A stretch of DNA of 64,000 bases, from positions 866,837 to 930,836 of the forward strand of contig NZ_LMUX01000016.1 in NCBI RefSeq assembly GCF_009765705.1, written 5' to 3'. Each line of letters starts with the position of its first letter. The first letter of the stretch is position 1. The stretch comes from Burkholderia sp. L27(2015). GTDB lineage: Bacteria; Pseudomonadota; Gammaproteobacteria; Burkholderiales; Burkholderiaceae. This document shows positions 33,070-44,440 of this stretch, one piece after another. Made by a program: the position numbers and the translations under genes. The notes below the pieces were generated by a model. The model searched no databases and was not told the DNA's origin. It was given only the letters and a program-made list of their open reading frames with translations.

Positions 33070-34492
33070 CCCAACGCCTGACAGCAGTACCATGAGCAGC
33101 CCAATCGGCAGCGGTTCCTTGACCCGCAAGCTGGCGGCTACCTTCGCGATCATCTCGCTGCTCGTTTTCGGCGCCAGCGCCTATGTGTTGTATCACGCGC
33201 TCGCGCATCGCATCGCCGCGCAGGACGACCTGGACATCGTGCTCGCGGCGCGACATTTCCGACGCCTATCCGCCGACATCGTTGCGCCCAAGGAGATCGC
33301 CGAGCATGAGGAACGGCTCGAGAGCCTGGTACTCGGTAACACTGCGTTCGCAATGAGCGTGCAGGATCTGGAAGGGCACACGCTGCTCGAACGTAATCCC
33401 GACCATCTTGAGTTGACGGTCGGCGTGCCTGTGCGGCCAACCGCACGGATTACCGAAGCCGACGTGCGGCAATGGCAGGGCTCGCGCGGAGAAACCCTGC
33501 GCGGCGTATCGACTGGCGCGACGCTAGTGGACGGCAACACGGTCAACTTCGTAGTCGCGCGCGATATGACCGATCGCGCGAGGCTGCTGGCCCAATACCG
33601 CACCACCATTTATGCAACCGGGGTGGGAGGCGCGCTGATTGCCTTCTTGCTCAGCTACGCGCTGGTGCGTACTTCCTTGCGGCCGGTGCGCGAGATCGCG
33701 CGTAGCGCGGCGCAGATTACCGTCGACCGTCTCGACACACGCATTGCCTTGGCAAGCGTGCCCAGCGAACTCGTGCCCATGGTGCAATCGTTCAACGCGA
33801 TGCTGGAGCGGCTGCAAAACAGCATCGCACGCCTTTCGCAATTTACTGCCGATCTGGCGCATGATCTGCGCACGCCGGTGAGCAATATGCGTGGCGCCAG
33901 CGAAGTGGCGCTGGCGCGAACGCGCTCGCCCGAAGAATACCAAGCGCTGTTGGCCTCCAATCTGGAAGAGTGCGAGCGCGTCTCGCGGATGATCGAGAAT
34001 GTCCTGTTTTTGGCGCGGGCCGAGCATCCCGGCTTCGTTACGGGAGCCGGGCAATTCGATGTGCGGGCAGAGTTGGCCAAGATCGCGGAGTATTTCGAAG
34101 GCATTGCCGACGACGCGAGCGTCGTCGTTCAGGTGCGGGCACAGGGGAATTGGGTCGCGGACCTCGAGTTGTTCCGCCGGGCGATCAGCAATCTGTTAGC
34201 GAATGCCTTGCGCTACACGCCGGCTGGCAGCGTGATCGACATCTGCGCCGAGGTGCGCGACGATGTCATGCGCGTCACCGTCGCTAATCCGGGTGAGCCG
34301 ATCGACGCACAACATCTGGATAAGCTGTTCGATCGTTTTTACCGGGTCGATTCGTCACGGGGCAATTCGTCGGGCTCGACCGGACTAGGTCTGGCCATCG
34401 TGCGCAGCATCATGGAACGTCACGGGGGCAGGGCCTTAGTGCAAAGCGATGCGACCTCTACCCGGTTTCATTTGGATTTCCCACGGCGCTAG
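33062..34492 (+). CDS. heavy-metal-type sensor histidine kinase (CusS/CzcS-like)
   Basis: This 476-residue kinase has transmembrane helices at about 24-46 and 184-203 flanking a periplasmic sensor of about 135 residues, then HAMP. The phosphotransfer box '[24 protein letters not shown]' carries His267. The ATPase motifs are '[13 protein letters not shown]', 'NPGEPID' and '[18 protein letters not shown]'. It partners the regulator whose gene it overlaps. Although it belongs to the metal-sensor family, the neighbouring pump is HAE1-like, so the signal may be an organic toxicant. Confidence 0.92.
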   Translation: MSSPTPDSSTMSSPIGSGSLTRKLAATFAIISLLVFGASAYVLYHALAHRIAAQDDLDIVLAARHFRRLSADIVAPKEIAEHEERLESLVLGNTAFAMSVQDLEGHTLLERNPDHLELTVGVPVRPTARITEADVRQWQGSRGETLRGVSTGATLVDGNTVNFVVARDMTDRARLLAQYRTTIYATGVGGALIAFLLSYALVRTSLRPVREIARSAAQITVDRLDTRIALASVPSELVPMVQSFNAMLERLQNSIARLSQFTADLAHDLRTPVSNMRGASEVALARTRSPEEYQALLASNLEECERVSRMIENVLFLARAEHPGFVTGAGQFDVRAELAKIAEYFEGIADDASVVVQVRAQGNWVADLELFRRAISNLLANALRYTPAGSVIDICAEVRDDVMRVTVANPGEPIDAQHLDKLFDRFYRVDSSRGNSSGSTGLGLAIVRSIMERHGGRALVQSDATSTRFHLDFPRR

Positions 34493-34549
34493 TGCTGTAT
34501 GGGCATACCCGCGTGGTCACTCGTGATCGCCCATGATCGTCCGCCGCCG

Positions 34550-35710
34550 TTAGAAAGTTTCTTTCAGGCCGAAGCGCATCGCCAGTTGATTCGGCGTACT
34601 GGAGGCGCTGATCGTGGTGAGGTTGGCCACCGCCGCCTGTCCGGTCGAATCCGTCCCCGTTGCGTGTTGCCATGCGCCCACGAGATAAAGGCTGGTGCGC
34701 TTGGAGAGGAAATATTCGCTCCCTAACGTGACCTGTCCGTACTTTGCTGCTTCTGCGTGGGTGTACGCGACCGAAATCCCTACGAGGACGGGCACTGAAA
34801 TATGGCGCGAGTAAGTGGCCTCGATGCTGGTAATGGATGGGCTGGCGCCGCCGTTGGGTGTGCTCGCGGTCTTGATCACATTGTTGAATTGCGTGGTGGT
34901 CATATTGGCACTCAAGACCGATTCACCGAACGTGAAACTTCCGCCCACGCCATAGGCATCAAGGCTGGTCGCCGAGCTGTAGCCCTTGAAGATCGGATTT
35001 GTGACCGGGTTCACAAAGGACGTACCGGCTTGGGCCGCCGCCGCGCCGTCGAAATAGGTCACCGCCGGATCGTTAATATGGTGATAAGCGGCGCTGACCG
35101 AGATTGGACCCGAGGCGTAGCGTGCCGCCAGAGCCCACAGTTGGTCGGTGGCCAATGAACCCGCCGCACCGCCTACCCCATACAGGCCACCGAACGACAC
35201 GCCGTTATATACAGGGCTCGCGTACTTGATGATGTTGTTCAACTTGTACGAGATGTAAATATCGTCCAGGTCCCCGGCGTGCGTCCCCATCGGTCCGGAG
35301 AATCGTACCGCCCCCGAATAGGCGCCCAGGTAGTCGCCCATCACGTCGTCCTGACGGCCCAGGGTGATCTTGCCCCAATGCGTGTCGAGCCCGACAAAAG
35401 CCAACCGGCCGAATTCGCGGCCGTTATACAAGTTCTGTCCGTTCTGGACGTTGAAGCCATTCTCCAGCCTGAAGACGGTGGACATGCCACCGCCCAGATC
35501 CTCCGTGCCTTGCAATCCCCAGCGGCTGCCTCCCTCGCCACCGCTCGAGGCCTGCACCGCGGCACCCCCCGACTGGTTATTCGAGTAGGTTATGCCGCCA
35601 TCCACGATGCCATACAGCGTGACGCTGCTTTGCGCGTGTGCGTACCCGCTTGCTGCCGTGAACACGGCCGTAGTTGCGAGATATTTCACCAGATCAGAAA
35701 TGGATGACAC
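34550..35710 (-). CDS. Gram-negative porin (Burkholderia OmpC-like), under HutC-type box
   Basis: This 386-residue trimeric-porin family protein has a signal peptide ending 'AASGYAHAQ' and the family start 'SSVTLYGIVDGGITYSN'. 'SRWGLQGTEDLGGGMSTVFRLENGF' follows, and the barrel ends in 'MRFGLKETF' with a terminal Phe. The GTG at 35710, preceded by AGAGGGG at 6 bp, gives the normal porin length. The frame to 35827 would add 39 residues before the signal. It diverges from the MFS gene of the hut-like cluster. A perfect ATGTATATACAT palindrome lies 106 bp upstream, so it is probably the outer-membrane entry route of that regulon. Confidence 0.88.
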   Translation of the reverse strand: MSSISDLVKYLATTAVFTAASGYAHAQSSVTLYGIVDGGITYSNNQSGGAAVQASSGGEGGSRWGLQGTEDLGGGMSTVFRLENGFNVQNGQNLYNGREFGRLAFVGLDTHWGKITLGRQDDVMGDYLGAYSGAVRFSGPMGTHAGDLDDIYISYKLNNIIKYASPVYNGVSFGGLYGVGGAAGSLATDQLWALAARYASGPISVSAAYHHINDPAVTYFDGAAAAQAGTSFVNPVTNPIFKGYSSATSLDAYGVGGSFTFGESVLSANMTTTQFNNVIKTASTPNGGASPSITSIEATYSRHISVPVLVGISVAYTHAEAAKYGQVTLGSEYFLSKRTSLYLVGAWQHATGTDSTGQAAVANLTTISASSTPNQLAMRFGLKETF

Positions 35711-35815
35711 AAGTAGCCCCTCTGTAGGTCGACCCCGCATCGCTCGCCTTGATCCAGGAGCGTGTGCAAGAAGCCGGTTGATGGATGTCAGCCGAGAAAA
35801 CCAGAGGAATGCTAT

Positions 35816-35827
35816 ATGTATATACAT
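35816..35827. promoter_or_regulatory. HutC-type operator candidate 1 (porin promoter)
   Basis: ATGTATATACAT is a perfect 12-bp palindrome containing TGTATATACA, the core expected for HutC-type GntR regulators. It lies about 106 bp upstream of the porin start and 275 bp upstream of the divergent MFS gene. Related boxes lie at 35991, 42997, 44149 and 44333. Confidence 0.65.
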
Positions 35828-35990
35828 TTAAACTGCAACGAAAAATTAAAGCGAGGAGTTTTTTTCGGTGCGTGCCGGTTTAGGAGAAAATATCGGCTGT
35901 GTAGCCCGATTCATATGATATTTATCCGTAAATAAGGCCAATTTTCGCAGTTGTTTTGTGAGGTGCGGCAGATGGCAAGTATTTTCAAAA

Positions 35991-36000
35991 TGTATAGACA
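35991..36000. promoter_or_regulatory. HutC-type operator candidate 2 (MFS promoter)
   Basis: TGTATAGACA differs from TGTATATACA at one position. It sits in the larger symmetrical context AAAATGTAT-AGAC-ATACAATTTT (35987-36009). It is about 100 bp upstream of the MFS start. The same ten bases recur, on the opposite strand, at 44149-44158 upstream of the lyase gene. Confidence 0.6.
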
Positions 36001-36101
36001 TACAATTTTGATCTGTTTAATATTTGTACCCAAGGTGCTCATGGCACCGCCGCCTTTCGGATCGTTCCGACCACCCCATACCCGTGAATCCGGAGTAGCG
36101 A

Positions 36102-37394
36102 ATGACCCTCATCGATAGCCGCAAAGCCTGGACGACGGTGGCCCTGGTGTTCTTGTTCATGTTGATCAATTTCGCGGACAAGGCGGTCATCGGGTTATCA
36201 AGCGTGCCTATCATGAAAGAGCTGGGTTTAAGCCACGCGCAGTTCGGCACGCTCGGCAGCGGCTTCTTCCTGTTGTTTTCGATCTCGGGCATCGTCGTCG
36301 GTTTTGTGGCGAATCGAACCAGCACCAAGACCATCATGCTGATCATGGGTGTCGTATGGGCGCTGGCTTTGCTGCCAATGACGGGGGCGACCAGTTTTGC
36401 ATTGCTGCTGGGCACGCGCGTCATTCTCGGCGCTGCGGAGGGGCCCGCTTTTCCGATTGCGCTGCACGCCGTCTATAAGTGGTTCGGAGACGAACGTCGG
36501 GCGGTCCCGACCAGCGTGGTCGCGTGCGGCGCTGCGTTTGGCGCGGGCGTAGTGGCGCCTTTAGTTACGTGGATCATCATTCACTACAGTTGGCATGCGG
36601 CGTTCGGCGCCCTGGGCGCGGTGGGGCTCGTGTGGGCCTGCGTATGGTTCTTCGTTGCCGAAGACGGGCCGCTCGATGCACCGTCTAAGACGCGCGATGC
36701 CGGGGCGCGCCAGATTCCTTATCGTGCGCTGCTGCTTTCGCGTACCGCCATCGGCGTATATATCGGCGGCTTCGCGGCATATTGGGTCATCGCGCTCAAT
36801 ATTGTCTGGCTAGCAAACTATCTGATCAAGGCTCTGCATATGGCACCCTCCGTTGCTGCCTGGGTGATCGTGCTGCCTTCCATCATGCAGATCGTGCTCG
36901 CGCCGTGCTGCGCGTTTCTCTCCCAACATTTGTCTCGACGCGGGTTTTCAAGCAGGGTTTCGCGCGGCATCCTCGGCTGCGCATGCGTGATGATCGCCGG
37001 CGTCTCGATGGCCAGCATGCCGTTCGTGGAGATGGGGGTGTTCAAGATTCTCTTGATCGGGCTCAGCTTCTCGATCGGTAGCGTTATCTTCACGTTGGGC
37101 TCGACCCTGATAGGCGAAATCTCGCCTGCCGCGCAACGCGGTGCATCACTGGGCGTAACGAATTCGATTCATACGATTGCAGGGCTTTTCGCGCCGATCG
37201 CCATGGGGCTGATCGTCGATGTCGGCAGTGATCCGCAGCATGGTTTCCAGACCGGGTATCTGTGCGCGGGCATTTTCGTCGCATTGCTGGGCATCGCTGC
37301 GGCGGTCTTGATCGATCCGGAATCCGACCTGAAGCGATTTCGCCGCGTCGATTTTTCCGGGTACGCAGGTATGACGGAAAAGCCCACACCCTGA
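36102..37394 (+). CDS. MFS transporter (anion:cation symporter-like) of the hut-like cluster
   Basis: This 430-residue permease of about twelve helices carries the MFS motifs 'FADKAVIGLSSVPIMKELGLS' after helix 1, 'GIVVGFVANRTSTKTIM' at loop 2-3 and 'GTRVILGAAEGPAFPIALHAVYKWF' at helix 4-5. The last is characteristic of the ACS group that carries organic anions. GGAGTAGCGA precedes the ATG. It is the first rightward gene of the cluster, 145 bp before the ornithine-cyclodeaminase-like gene. By position it should import urocanate or a histidine derivative; that substrate is inferred. Confidence 0.85.
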   Translation: MTLIDSRKAWTTVALVFLFMLINFADKAVIGLSSVPIMKELGLSHAQFGTLGSGFFLLFSISGIVVGFVANRTSTKTIMLIMGVVWALALLPMTGATSFALLLGTRVILGAAEGPAFPIALHAVYKWFGDERRAVPTSVVACGAAFGAGVVAPLVTWIIIHYSWHAAFGALGAVGLVWACVWFFVAEDGPLDAPSKTRDAGARQIPYRALLLSRTAIGVYIGGFAAYWVIALNIVWLANYLIKALHMAPSVAAWVIVLPSIMQIVLAPCCAFLSQHLSRRGFSSRVSRGILGCACVMIAGVSMASMPFVEMGVFKILLIGLSFSIGSVIFTLGSTLIGEISPAAQRGASLGVTNSIHTIAGLFAPIAMGLIVDVGSDPQHGFQTGYLCAGIFVALLGIAAAVLIDPESDLKRFRRVDFSGYAGMTEKPTP

Positions 37395-37539
37395 CCAGAC
37401 AGCACAAACAGCCAACGAATCGGAAACACGCCGCGGGGCGGAACGAACACGCCGCGAGGCAAAAACAAACATGCAGCAAGCGGCACGAGCAACAGAAAAA
37501 ACTCGTGCCGTCATTCATCGTTACGGGAGACTCATCAAA

Positions 37540-38544
37540 GTGCAACCCATTCACTTCACCTATTTAAATGGTCCGGATATCGAGCGTCTCGAACTGACCA
37601 ATGACGAAATTCTCAGTGCCGTCGAACAAGGGCTCAAAGCGCAAGGCAACGGCGAGACCGTTATCGAGCCGCGCGTGCACCTGATCCCTGAGGACTCGTC
37701 GCTGGGCCACTTCAACGTGCTGCGAGGCGTTGTTCATCCGCTGGGGCTCGCGGGTGTCAAGGTGGTGGGCGACTTCGTCAATAACTACAAAGTGGGTTTG
37801 CCGTCCGAGCTTGCCTTGCTCAACCTGTTCGACCCGAAGACGGGTGTGCCCAAAGCCATACTCGACGCCACCTCGATTACCGACATGCGCACCGGCGCCA
37901 TTACCGCGCTCGGCGGCAAGCATCTGGCACGCAAGAACAGCAAGATTCTCGGCCATATCGGCGCGCGCGGCACGTCGTACTGGAATGTGCGGCTGCTCAA
38001 TCATATTTACGATTTCGACGAAATCCGCGTGCATTCGAAGCGGCCGGAAAGCCAGGCGGCGTTTGCCAAGCGTCTGTCCGACGACTTGGGCAAGCCGGTG
38101 CTGGCGGTCGATAGTTGGGAAGCCTGCGTGCGCGATGCCGATATCGTCGTCGAAGCGTCGCGGCTGCCCGAGCCGCAGCCGCTACTCAAGACCGAATGGA
38201 TCAAACCGGGCGCGCTGGTGATGCCCTACGGGACGATGAGTGCGGTCGAACTGTCGCTCACCGACATCATGAGCAAGGTCGTGGTGGACGACTGGGGGCA
38301 GTGCCGCAAAGGGCTGCCATTCGGCGCATTGCGCCGCCACGTCGACCTCGACAAGATCACCGAAGAAAATCTGCACGCCGAACTGGGGCAGATCGTCGCC
38401 GGCAAAAAGGCCGGCCGCGAGAACGACCAGGAAACCATTTTGTTTTGGCATCGCGGCTTGAGCTTGAGCGACATTTCGCTGGGCCACGCCATGCTGGAGA
38501 AAGCCGCTGCGATGTCGTTGGGACAAACGCTGCGGTTTGCCTGA
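37540..38544 (+). CDS. ornithine cyclodeaminase/mu-crystallin family protein with altered nucleotide-binding loop
   Basis: This 334-residue protein has the family core: Lys in 'GVKVVGDFVNNYKVGLPSELALL' (about Lys74), 'AILDATSITDMRTGAITALGGKHLAR' (Arg of 'MRTGA' about 117), and a Rossmann segment. The usual GxGxxA/Q loop reads 'GHIGARGTSYWNV' (about 141-146, Arg in place of the second Gly). The GTG start at 37540 has GGGAGA about 9 bp upstream. It precedes HutU by 24 bp. Family members deaminate or reduce amino and imino acids with NAD(P). Its task in urocanate catabolism is not known and is a real puzzle in the cluster. Confidence 0.75.
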   Translation: MQPIHFTYLNGPDIERLELTNDEILSAVEQGLKAQGNGETVIEPRVHLIPEDSSLGHFNVLRGVVHPLGLAGVKVVGDFVNNYKVGLPSELALLNLFDPKTGVPKAILDATSITDMRTGAITALGGKHLARKNSKILGHIGARGTSYWNVRLLNHIYDFDEIRVHSKRPESQAAFAKRLSDDLGKPVLAVDSWEACVRDADIVVEASRLPEPQPLLKTEWIKPGALVMPYGTMSAVELSLTDIMSKVVVDDWGQCRKGLPFGALRRHVDLDKITEENLHAELGQIVAGKKAGRENDQETILFWHRGLSLSDISLGHAMLEKAAAMSLGQTLRFA

Positions 38545-38568
38545 ATCTACCTTGAAGGAAAACATCGC

Positions 38569-40263
<1,695 letters not shown>

Positions 40264-40313
40264 GAAAACATGCCTGCGGTGACCTCGGTGAGCGCGATTT
40301 AGGAATAGCCCAT

Positions 40314-41543
40314 ATGTCGGGATCCAACTTGAAAGTCTGGTACAACGCCCGCCTGGCCCCTCAGGCGGATCCGGATCACATCATCGAGAACGCGGCGATC
40401 GTGGTGCGTGACGGCCGCATCGACTGGTTCGGTCCTGTCGAGCATTTACCTGTGCCGAACGATAGGGCGTGCGTACACGATCTTGGCGGTCGGCTCGTCA
40501 CGCCGGGTCTGATCGATTGTCATACGCACCTGGTCTACGCGGGAAATCGCGCGCAGGAGTTTGCCTTGCGGCTTGCTGGGGCAACTTACGAGGAGATCGC
40601 GCAACGCGGTGGCGGTATCGTATCCACCGTGCGCGCGACTCGCGCGGCTAGCGAGGATGCCTTGTTCGAGCAGTCGGTACGGCGTCTGGATGCGTTGCTC
40701 GCAGAGGGTGTCACGGCGATCGAAATCAAATCGGGCTACGGCCTCGACCTCGATAGCGAGCGCAAGTTGCTGCGCGTGGCGCGCCGGCTGGGCGAGTCGC
40801 GGCCGGTTACGGTGTCGACGACTTTCCTGGGCGCTCATGCGTTGCCCGCCGAATATGCCGGCCGTGCCGACGACTACATTACGCTGGTGTGCGAGCGCAT
40901 GTTGCCGGCCCTGGTTGATGACGGCTTGGTCGATGCGGTCGACGTGTTTTGCGAGCGCATCGCATTTTCTTGCGAGCAGGCCGAGCGTGTGTTCATCGCG
41001 GCCGAGCGCTTGGGGCTGCCCGTCAAAATGCATGCCGAACAGTTGTCGCTGATGGGCGGTGCGGCGCTTGCCGCGCGGCACCAGGCCTTGTCTGCCGATC
41101 ACCTCGAATTTCTCGATGAGGCGGGCGTCGTTGCGATGCGCGATGCGGGCACCGTGGCCGTGCTACTGCCGGGTGCATTCTATTTTATTCGCGAGCAGCA
41201 GCTGCCGCCGCTCGATCTCCTGCGCCGTCATGGCGTGCCGATCGCTTTGTCCACCGACAGCAATCCCGGCACATCGCCTACCACCTCATTGTTGTTGATG
41301 CTGAACATGGGATGCACGCTGTTTCGGATGACGGTCGCCGAGGTGTTGGCCGGCGTTACCCGACATGCGGCGCAAGCGCTCGGTCATGCCGACGTGCGCG
41401 GTGAAATCGCACTGGGCTCGCGTGCCGATTTTGTTGCTTGGCGTGTCGATACGCTCGCGGAGTTGGCGTACTGGAGTGGACTGGACCGTTGCGATCTGGT
41501 CGTACGGCACGGCGAGATTGCACTCGATAAGCGCGATAACTGA
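40314..41543 (+). CDS. hutI: imidazolonepropionase
   Basis: This 409-residue amidohydrolase-superfamily enzyme opens imidazolonepropionate to N-formimidoyl-L-glutamate. Metal and substrate sites are present: '[16 protein letters not shown]' (His70, His72), '[15 protein letters not shown]', '[10 protein letters not shown]', 'VKMHAEQLS', 'LSADHLEFL' and '[14 protein letters not shown]' (Asp). AGGAA lies 8 bp before ATG 40314; the in-frame extension to 40218 overlaps HutU and is rejected. HutF follows after 18 bp. Confidence 0.95.
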   Translation: MSGSNLKVWYNARLAPQADPDHIIENAAIVVRDGRIDWFGPVEHLPVPNDRACVHDLGGRLVTPGLIDCHTHLVYAGNRAQEFALRLAGATYEEIAQRGGGIVSTVRATRAASEDALFEQSVRRLDALLAEGVTAIEIKSGYGLDLDSERKLLRVARRLGESRPVTVSTTFLGAHALPAEYAGRADDYITLVCERMLPALVDDGLVDAVDVFCERIAFSCEQAERVFIAAERLGLPVKMHAEQLSLMGGAALAARHQALSADHLEFLDEAGVVAMRDAGTVAVLLPGAFYFIREQQLPPLDLLRRHGVPIALSTDSNPGTSPTTSLLLMLNMGCTLFRMTVAEVLAGVTRHAAQALGHADVRGEIALGSRADFVAWRVDTLAELAYWSGLDRCDLVVRHGEIALDKRDN

Positions 41544-41561
41544 AGAATTACCGAGACACTG

Positions 41562-42968
41562 ATGAACGATCCACTGCCTGATTTCCCTGCCGGTGCTTTG
41601 TTCGCGCCGCACGCGCGACTGCCCGAAGGTTGGCGCCACAACGTTTTGCTCGAATGGAATGCCGACGGCATGCTGACGGCGGTAGTACCCGATACGGCTG
41701 CCCCGCATGGCGTCGCACAGGCTCGCGGCCCGGTGATGCCGGGTATGCCCAATCTGCACTCGCATGCATTTCAGCGCGCGATGGCAGGATTGACCGAGTA
41801 CCGTGCGAGTGCCGCCGACAGTTTTTGGAGCTGGCGCGACCTGATGTACCGGTTCGCCGCGCGTATCACTCCGAATCACCTCGCGGCGATTGCGCATTGG
41901 CTATACATCGAGATGCTCAAGCAGGGCTACACGTCGGTCTGTGAATTCCATTACGTGCACCACGCACCCGACGGCAGCCGCTACGAGAATCCGGCCGAGA
42001 TGGCCGAGCGTGTGGTTGATGCCGCGCAACGGGCTGGCATCGGCATGACGATGTTGCCCGTGCTCTACCAATACGGTGGCTTCGGTGCGCAAGCCCCGAG
42101 TGCCGGGCAGCAGCGCTTTACTCACACCCCGGACACCTTGCTCGAAACGCTGGCTGCGCTTAAGACACGGCGGCCGGAAAGCGCGGCATTGCGGTATGGT
42201 GTTGCGCCGCATTCATTGCGCGCGGTGTCGGCTGAATCGTTGCGCACGCTGCTCGACGGGCTGGATACCGATTTCCCGGGGGCGCCGATTCACATCCATA
42301 TTGCCGAACAAACCGCAGAAGTCGACGCGTGCCTGGCCACTCAGGGCGCTCGGCCAGTGCGTTGGCTGCTGGATCGGTTCGATGTGGATGCGCGCTGGTG
42401 CCTGGTGCATGCGACGCACGTCGATGACGGCGAAGTCGCGGCGCTCGCACGCAGCGGCGCGGTGGCCGGCCTGTGCCTGACTACCGAGGCCAATCTTGGC
42501 GACGGCATTTTCCCCGCGGCGCAATATCTGGAAGCAAACGGACGCTTCGGAGTCGGCTCTGACAGCCATATTGCCGTCGACTGGCGAGCGGAACTCCGGC
42601 TGCTTGAATATGGCCAGCGGTTAGTACGGCGGCAGCGCAATGTGCTCGCATCGGGCGCTTCACCCGATGTCGCGCAAAGGCTGTTCGAAGGCGCAACCAC
42701 TGGCGGCGCATTCGCCACCGGGCGCCCCGTGGGCGTTCTTGCGCAAGGCGCGCGCGCCGATTGGCTGGTGTTGGATCCCGATCATCCCGCAATTGCGGCA
42801 CATTCCGCGCAATCCTGGTTGTCCGGCATGGTCTTCTGCGAACACGGCGAATCGCCGATCTACGACGTGGTGGTCGGAGGGAGAACCGTGGTCGAGGCGC
42901 GGCGTCATCGCGGCGAAGTGGCGGCTCTGCTCGATTATCAGGCCGCCCTCGCCGCACTACGGGATTAG
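41562..42968 (+). CDS. hutF: N-formimidoyl-L-glutamate deiminase
   Basis: This 468-residue amidohydrolase converts N-formimidoylglutamate to N-formylglutamate and ammonia, the five-step branch of histidine breakdown. Motifs are 'PNLHSHAFQRAMAG' (His66, His68), 'ESHYVHH'-equivalent 'CEFHYVHHAPDGSRY', 'HIHIAEQTAEVDACL', 'VHATHVDD' and 'GSDSHIAVDWRAELRLLEYGQRL'. The next enzyme of this branch, HutG (formylglutamate deformylase), is not in the window. The regulator gene begins 71 bp later. Confidence 0.94.
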   Translation: MNDPLPDFPAGALFAPHARLPEGWRHNVLLEWNADGMLTAVVPDTAAPHGVAQARGPVMPGMPNLHSHAFQRAMAGLTEYRASAADSFWSWRDLMYRFAARITPNHLAAIAHWLYIEMLKQGYTSVCEFHYVHHAPDGSRYENPAEMAERVVDAAQRAGIGMTMLPVLYQYGGFGAQAPSAGQQRFTHTPDTLLETLAALKTRRPESAALRYGVAPHSLRAVSAESLRTLLDGLDTDFPGAPIHIHIAEQTAEVDACLATQGARPVRWLLDRFDVDARWCLVHATHVDDGEVAALARSGAVAGLCLTTEANLGDGIFPAAQYLEANGRFGVGSDSHIAVDWRAELRLLEYGQRLVRRQRNVLASGASPDVAQRLFEGATTGGAFATGRPVGVLAQGARADWLVLDPDHPAIAAHSAQSWLSGMVFCEHGESPIYDVVVGGRTVVEARRHRGEVAALLDYQAALAALRD

Positions 42969-42996
42969 CCGTTTGGCGCCACACCATCTGCGGATT

Positions 42997-43006
42997 TGCC
43001 TATACA
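42997..43006. promoter_or_regulatory. HutC-type operator candidate 3 (hutC promoter)
   Basis: TGCCTATACA matches the TGTATATACA core at 8 of 10 bases and ends 33 bp before the hutC ATG, within the 71-bp hutF-hutC spacer. This is the position expected for autorepression. It is the weakest of the five boxes. Confidence 0.45.
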
Positions 43007-43039
43007 ATTCATTTTCCGAATTGAAGTGGCTTTCCGCAG

Positions 43040-43750
43040 ATGAAAAAAAGCAATCCGACCTCCGCACCCGCTTATCAGCAGTTGAAGGACTACGTACTTC
43101 GCCAGATCGAGTCCGAACAATGGTGTGCCGGAGATGTGATTCCTTCCGAGCAAAAGCTCGCGCAGGAATTCGGGTTGTCCCGCATGACGGTGAATCGGGC
43201 GCTGCGCGAACTCGCGACCGAGCGCGTGCTGATGCGTATTCGCGGCGCAGGGACCTTCGTGGCCGATATGCGTTATCAGTCGACGCTGATCGAAATCCGC
43301 AGTATTGCCGAAGAGATCAAAAGCCGCGGCGACCAACATACGAGCGAGGTGCTGCTGCTCGAACGCACCGAGGATCCGCTGATACTCGAAGCGCTGCAAG
43401 TGCCCACAGGCGGCATCGCGTTCCATTCGCGCATCGTGCACTATGAAAACAAGGTGCCGATTCAATTCGAGGACAGGCATGTCAATGGGCAATTGTTTCC
43501 AGAGTATCTCGAACAGGATTTCCAGGCCATCACGCCCAACGAGTACATGACGAGTGTGGCTCCAGCGCAAGGCGTCGAGTATTGGATCACTGCGCGCCAA
43601 GCGAGTGCCCCAGCACGGCAGGCGCTGCGCATGCCAATCGGGGAGCCGTGCCTGGTGCTGCATCGACGCACTTTGGTGCGGGGAAAAATCGCCACCGATG
43701 TGCTGTTGTGGCACCCCGGTAGCCGCTATCAGTTAAGCGGCAAATTCTGA
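43040..43750 (+). CDS. hutC: HutC-type GntR-family histidine utilisation repressor
   Basis: This 236-residue regulator has an N-terminal winged helix with 'AYQQLKDYVLRQIESEQWCAGDVIPSEQKLAQEFGLSRMTVNRALRELA' and a C-terminal UTRA domain ('IVHYENKVPIQFEDRHVNGQLFPEYLEQDF'). It ends in the HutC signature 'LLWHPGSRYQLSGKF'. HutC repressors bind urocanate and leave their operators when it accumulates. It is the last gene of the hutU-I-F run. TGTATATACA-like boxes in front of the porin, MFS, itself and the lyase define a likely local regulon. Confidence 0.93.
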   Translation: MKKSNPTSAPAYQQLKDYVLRQIESEQWCAGDVIPSEQKLAQEFGLSRMTVNRALRELATERVLMRIRGAGTFVADMRYQSTLIEIRSIAEEIKSRGDQHTSEVLLLERTEDPLILEALQVPTGGIAFHSRIVHYENKVPIQFEDRHVNGQLFPEYLEQDFQAITPNEYMTSVAPAQGVEYWITARQASAPARQALRMPIGEPCLVLHRRTLVRGKIATDVLLWHPGSRYQLSGKF

Positions 43751-44148
43751 TGCAGCTTGGCTGTGCCGAGCGACATCGTATGATGTATTCGGTAAGCCTG
43801 ACGGCGTCGCTATCCGTTTGATGCGGCAAGCGTCTCGGTGTGCAGCGGTGTTGTTTGTCCGTTTTTTTTACACCTACGTTACTTTCCACTACCTCCATCT
43901 GCCTAAGCAGTTGCGCTGCATGGCGCATTTCGTCCTATCTCGCCCGCAGGCATTAGCCGGGTAGCGCTGCTGCGCGCTCGCCATGAATCCCGGCATCATG
44001 TTCCGGCGCATTCTTCATGCGCAAGTCTTCTACCGGTTCCCGCCGCGTGGCCTCCATTGCCTCACCTCAGCGAGTCGGGGCGTAATTGATGTCGATGGGG
44101 CTTCCTTGTCAGGGAGAAATGTCATCCCACGCAACGATCAAAATCATT

Positions 44149-44158
44149 TGTCTATACA
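44149..44158. promoter_or_regulatory. HutC-type operator candidate 4 (upstream of lyase)
   Basis: TGTCTATACA, reverse complement TGTATAGACA, is identical to the box at 35991-36000. It lies about 283 bp upstream of the lyase start codon. Confidence 0.55.
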
Positions 44159-44332
44159 TATAAAAAGGTTTGATCAAGCACCCTGGCAAATCTCCTCGCA
44201 GTGCCCCTCATCATTACCTCGACATGCTCATAAACAAAGGGGAATATTCAAATTCTCAGCACACGGGAACGTCCTTTAAACGACTAACCGGGTCTTTGCC
44301 AACAACACATTTTTGAAATCTTGCTTGCAATT

Positions 44333-44342
44333 AGTATATACA
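44333..44342. promoter_or_regulatory. HutC-type operator candidate 5 (lyase promoter)
   Basis: AGTATATACA matches TGTATATACA at 9 of 10 bases and lies 98 bp upstream of the lyase ATG. With the box at 44149 it suggests dual-site repression by the neighbouring HutC. Confidence 0.55.
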
Positions 44343-44440
44343 TTACGATTCATTCACGACATCACAGTCGGCATAGCGTGGCGTGCTCGTGGAACGGCCG
44401 CCGCAGACCAATCGGAGAGTTTTCCCAACAAGGATTTCCA

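Larger units (their letters stand above)
43751..44440. promoter_or_regulatory. 690-bp region between hutC and the lyase gene, with two operator-like boxes
   Basis: No gene is convincing here. A 98-codon frame at 43983-44279 lacks a ribosome-binding site and family resemblance. The second half is AT-richer. It holds TGTCTATACA (44149-44158), the exact reverse complement of the MFS-side box, and AGTATATACA (44333-44342), 98 bp before the lyase ATG. AAGGA precedes the lyase start at 44430-44434. Confidence 0.55.

Noticed and set aside
43983-44279. 98-codon frame between hutC and the lyase
   Set aside because: No ribosome-binding site, no recognisable family and composition unlike neighbours. 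It overlaps operator-like DNA.
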